Source: Defluviitaleaceae bacterium (GTDB taxonomy: Bacteria > Bacillota > Clostridia > Lachnospirales > WRAA01). Taken from it: 6,324 bases of DNA. Below, piece after piece: positions 4,922 through 6,324 of this stretch. Under the pieces are notes generated by a model. The model was not told the origin of the DNA and made no database searches. It saw nothing but the letters and a program-made list of their open reading frames with translations. Every line of letters starts with the position of its first letter. Position 1 is the first letter of the stretch. The position numbers and the translations under genes are program-made. The stretch spans positions 1-6,324 of the forward strand of contig WRAA01000126.1 in NCBI GenBank assembly GCA_009780445.1, in the 5' to 3' direction.

Positions 4922-6324
4922 TTACGTTTCAAGCAGGGCGCAGCAGTGTTTGTACTTCTTGCCGCTGTTGCAGTGGCATGGCTCATTGCGGCCGGGCTTG
5001 TGCGCGGCCTTCGCCGGCCCCTTGGCCGTGGGTTCTTGCATGTTGGTCGTCATCTGCTTGGCCTTGGTGTCCATCTTCTGGAGTTCTTCCTGCGGCTGCA
5101 TGGCTATACGCACGTTGAACATGGCGCGCACGGTCTCCTGCTGGATGTTGTGGCCCAGTTCGTCGAACATCTCGTAGCTTAGGAACTTGTACTCCACTAT
5201 GGGGTCGCGCTGGGCGTATGCCCTAAGGGTGATGCCCTGGCGCATCTGATCCATGTCGTCGATATGATCCATCCACTTCTGGTCGATGATACGCAGGAGC
5301 AGTACGCGCTCGATCTCGCGGGTGCGTTCTGATGTAAACTCGGCCTCGCGCTCCTCATACCTCGCCACGGCCTGTTCGTAGAGGCGGTCTTTCAGGCTCT
5401 CCTTGGTCAGGCTGTTTGTGTCCTCCTTGCTAAGCTCCACCGCCGCCTTGTGGAAGATCGGCAACAAGTTCTCGTTCAGAGCCTTAATGTCCCAGTCCTC
5501 CGGGAGGTCTGTCTGGCCTGTATAGAGATCCACCGCGCGGTCAAGCACGCCGCGCAGCATGGTCATGATGTTGTCCTTCAAGTCCGCGCCCGTCAGCACC
5601 TTCATACGCTCGCTGTACATAATCTCGCGCTGTTCGTTCATTACGCGGTCGTAGTCCAGCAGGTGTTTGCGTATGCCGAAGTTGTTGCCCTCCACCTTTT
5701 TCTGGGCGTTTTCGATAGCCTTGGAGAGCATGTTGTTCTCCAGCGGCTCGTCCTCGTCCATGCCCATGGTGTCCACAACCTTCATCACCCGTTCGGAGCC
5801 GAACAGGCGCATGAGGTCGTCCTCCAGAGATATATAGAAGCGGGACTCGCCGGGGTCGCCCTGGCGGCCGGAACGCCCGCGCAGCTGGTTGTCGATGCGC
5901 CGCGCCTCGTGGCGTTCCGTGCCGATGATCTTCAGGCCTCCCAGATCCGTTACACCCTCGCCCAGCTTGATGTCCGTTCCGCGGCCGGCCATATTGGTGG
6001 CGATGGTGACAGAACCGCGCTGACCCGCTTCGGACACAATCTCCGCTTCCTTTTCGTGGAACTTGGCGTTTAGCACATTGTGCGGGATGCCTTCGCGCTT
6101 TAGCAGCTTGCTAAGCTCTTCCGACTTCTCGATGGTGATTGTGCCCACAAGCACGGGCTGGCCGCGGTCGTAACAGTCCTTGATATCCTTCACCACTGCG
6201 CGGTACTTCGCGCCGATATTGCGGTATACCAAGTCCGGCTGATCCGCGCGGGCTACCGGCACATTCGTGGGCACGGTGATAACGTCCATGCCGTATATCT
6301 CGCGGAACTCGCCTTCCTCGGTAA
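4922..6324 (-). CDS. secA: Protein translocase subunit SecA, C-terminal part (5' end outside window)
   Basis: SecA is the cytosolic ATPase that drives unfolded preproteins through the SecYEG channel. About 466 codons are visible, entering the window in the frame TEEGEFREIYG and ending with TAA at 4924-4922; the N-terminal motor half lies beyond base 6324. Visible are the second nucleotide-binding fold with NMAGRGTDIKLG (around 5990-5960) and the arginine-finger motif QLRGRSGRQGDPG (around 5887-5849), the helical scaffold DQKWMDHIDDMDQMRQGI (around 5284-5230), then a charged linker. The C-terminus has the zinc-binding SEC-C motif EPCHCNSGKKYKHCC (about 4940-4980), which in the family contacts SecB or ribosomes and lipids. 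An internal Met at 6289 is not the start, because conserved SecA sequence continues upstream of it. secA followed by prfB is a common Bacillota order; here a mobile-looking gap and an xre gene separate them. Confidence 0.98.
   Translation of the reverse strand, partial: TEEGEFREIYGMDVITVPTNVPVARADQPDLVYRNIGAKYRAVVKDIKDCYDRGQPVLVGTITIEKSEELSKLLKREGIPHNVLNAKFHEKEAEIVSEAGQRGSVTIATNMAGRGTDIKLGEGVTDLGGLKIIGTERHEARRIDNQLRGRSGRQGDPGESRFYISLEDDLMRLFGSERVMKVVDTMGMDEDEPLENNMLSKAIENAQKKVEGNNFGIRKHLLDYDRVMNEQREIMYSERMKVLTGADLKDNIMTMLRGVLDRAVDLYTGQTDLPEDWDIKALNENLLPIFHKAAVELSKEDTNSLTKESLKDRLYEQAVARYEEREAEFTSERTREIERVLLLRIIDQKWMDHIDDMDQMRQGITLRAYAQRDPIVEYKFLSYEMFDELGHNIQQETVRAMFNVRIAMQPQEELQKMDTKAKQMTTNMQEPTAKGPAKAAHKPGRNEPCHCNSGKKYKHCCALLET

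Noticed and set aside
5450..6073. 207-codon plus-strand open frame opposite secA
   Set aside because: It lies wholly opposite conserved SecA sequence; its His/Val/Leu-rich product is typical of an antisense shadow in GC-rich DNA.
1..6324. CRISPR array, tRNA or rRNA genes, riboswitch
   Set aside because: No regularly spaced direct repeats, cloverleaf or known riboswitch core could be recognised on either strand.

Overview
The window reads as a chromosomal housekeeping segment of a low-to-moderate GC-rich anaerobic Bacillota, most likely Clostridia. This rests on the secA-prfB neighbourhood, a prfB with the +1 programmed frameshift, a small XRE regulator with C-terminal membrane segments, an RluA-type enzyme with an NRLDR motif and a two-cluster QueG. 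It is an inference from gene style, not a species call. Every convincing gene lies on the minus strand, so transcription runs from high to low coordinates.

Layout in transcription order. The 3' part of secA runs from 6324 to 4922. A 442-base gap (4480-4921) follows. It holds a 164-bp element with terminal inverted repeats (element B), a 21-bp perfect hairpin at the edge of that element, and several further stem-loops. Next is a compact block: an XRE-family membrane-anchored regulator (4036-4479), prfB (2903-4022, with an in-frame TGA bypassed by frameshifting), an RluA-family pseudouridine synthase (1965-2906), a sugar nucleotidyltransferase-like gene (1228-1968) and queG (209-1231). The last four genes overlap by 4 nt at each junction (GTGA, ATGA, ATGA), so they are probably one translationally coupled operon. 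prfB starts 13 nt after the xre stop. A palindromic operator candidate lies just upstream of xre.

The genes share a translation and RNA-modification theme: RF2 terminates at UGA/UAA, the RluA protein makes pseudouridine in rRNA or tRNA, and QueG makes the last step of queuosine in tRNA. secA, the protein-export motor, is the usual upstream neighbour of prfB. The nucleotidyltransferase is the outlier and may serve envelope sugar metabolism.

The unusual content is in the two non-housekeeping stretches. Two copies of the same short element (A, 212-351; B, 4731-4894) lie in opposite orientations, share an 17-18-bp terminal inverted repeat and are each flanked by TA. Each abuts the base of a long palindrome. 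Element A has entered the 3' end of queG and supplies its last 47 codons and most of its stop codon. The palindrome next to A (47-210) can fold almost completely into one hairpin, and all eight of its transition-type mismatches are G-U pairs in plus-strand RNA. I found no complete new defence or biosynthetic system.
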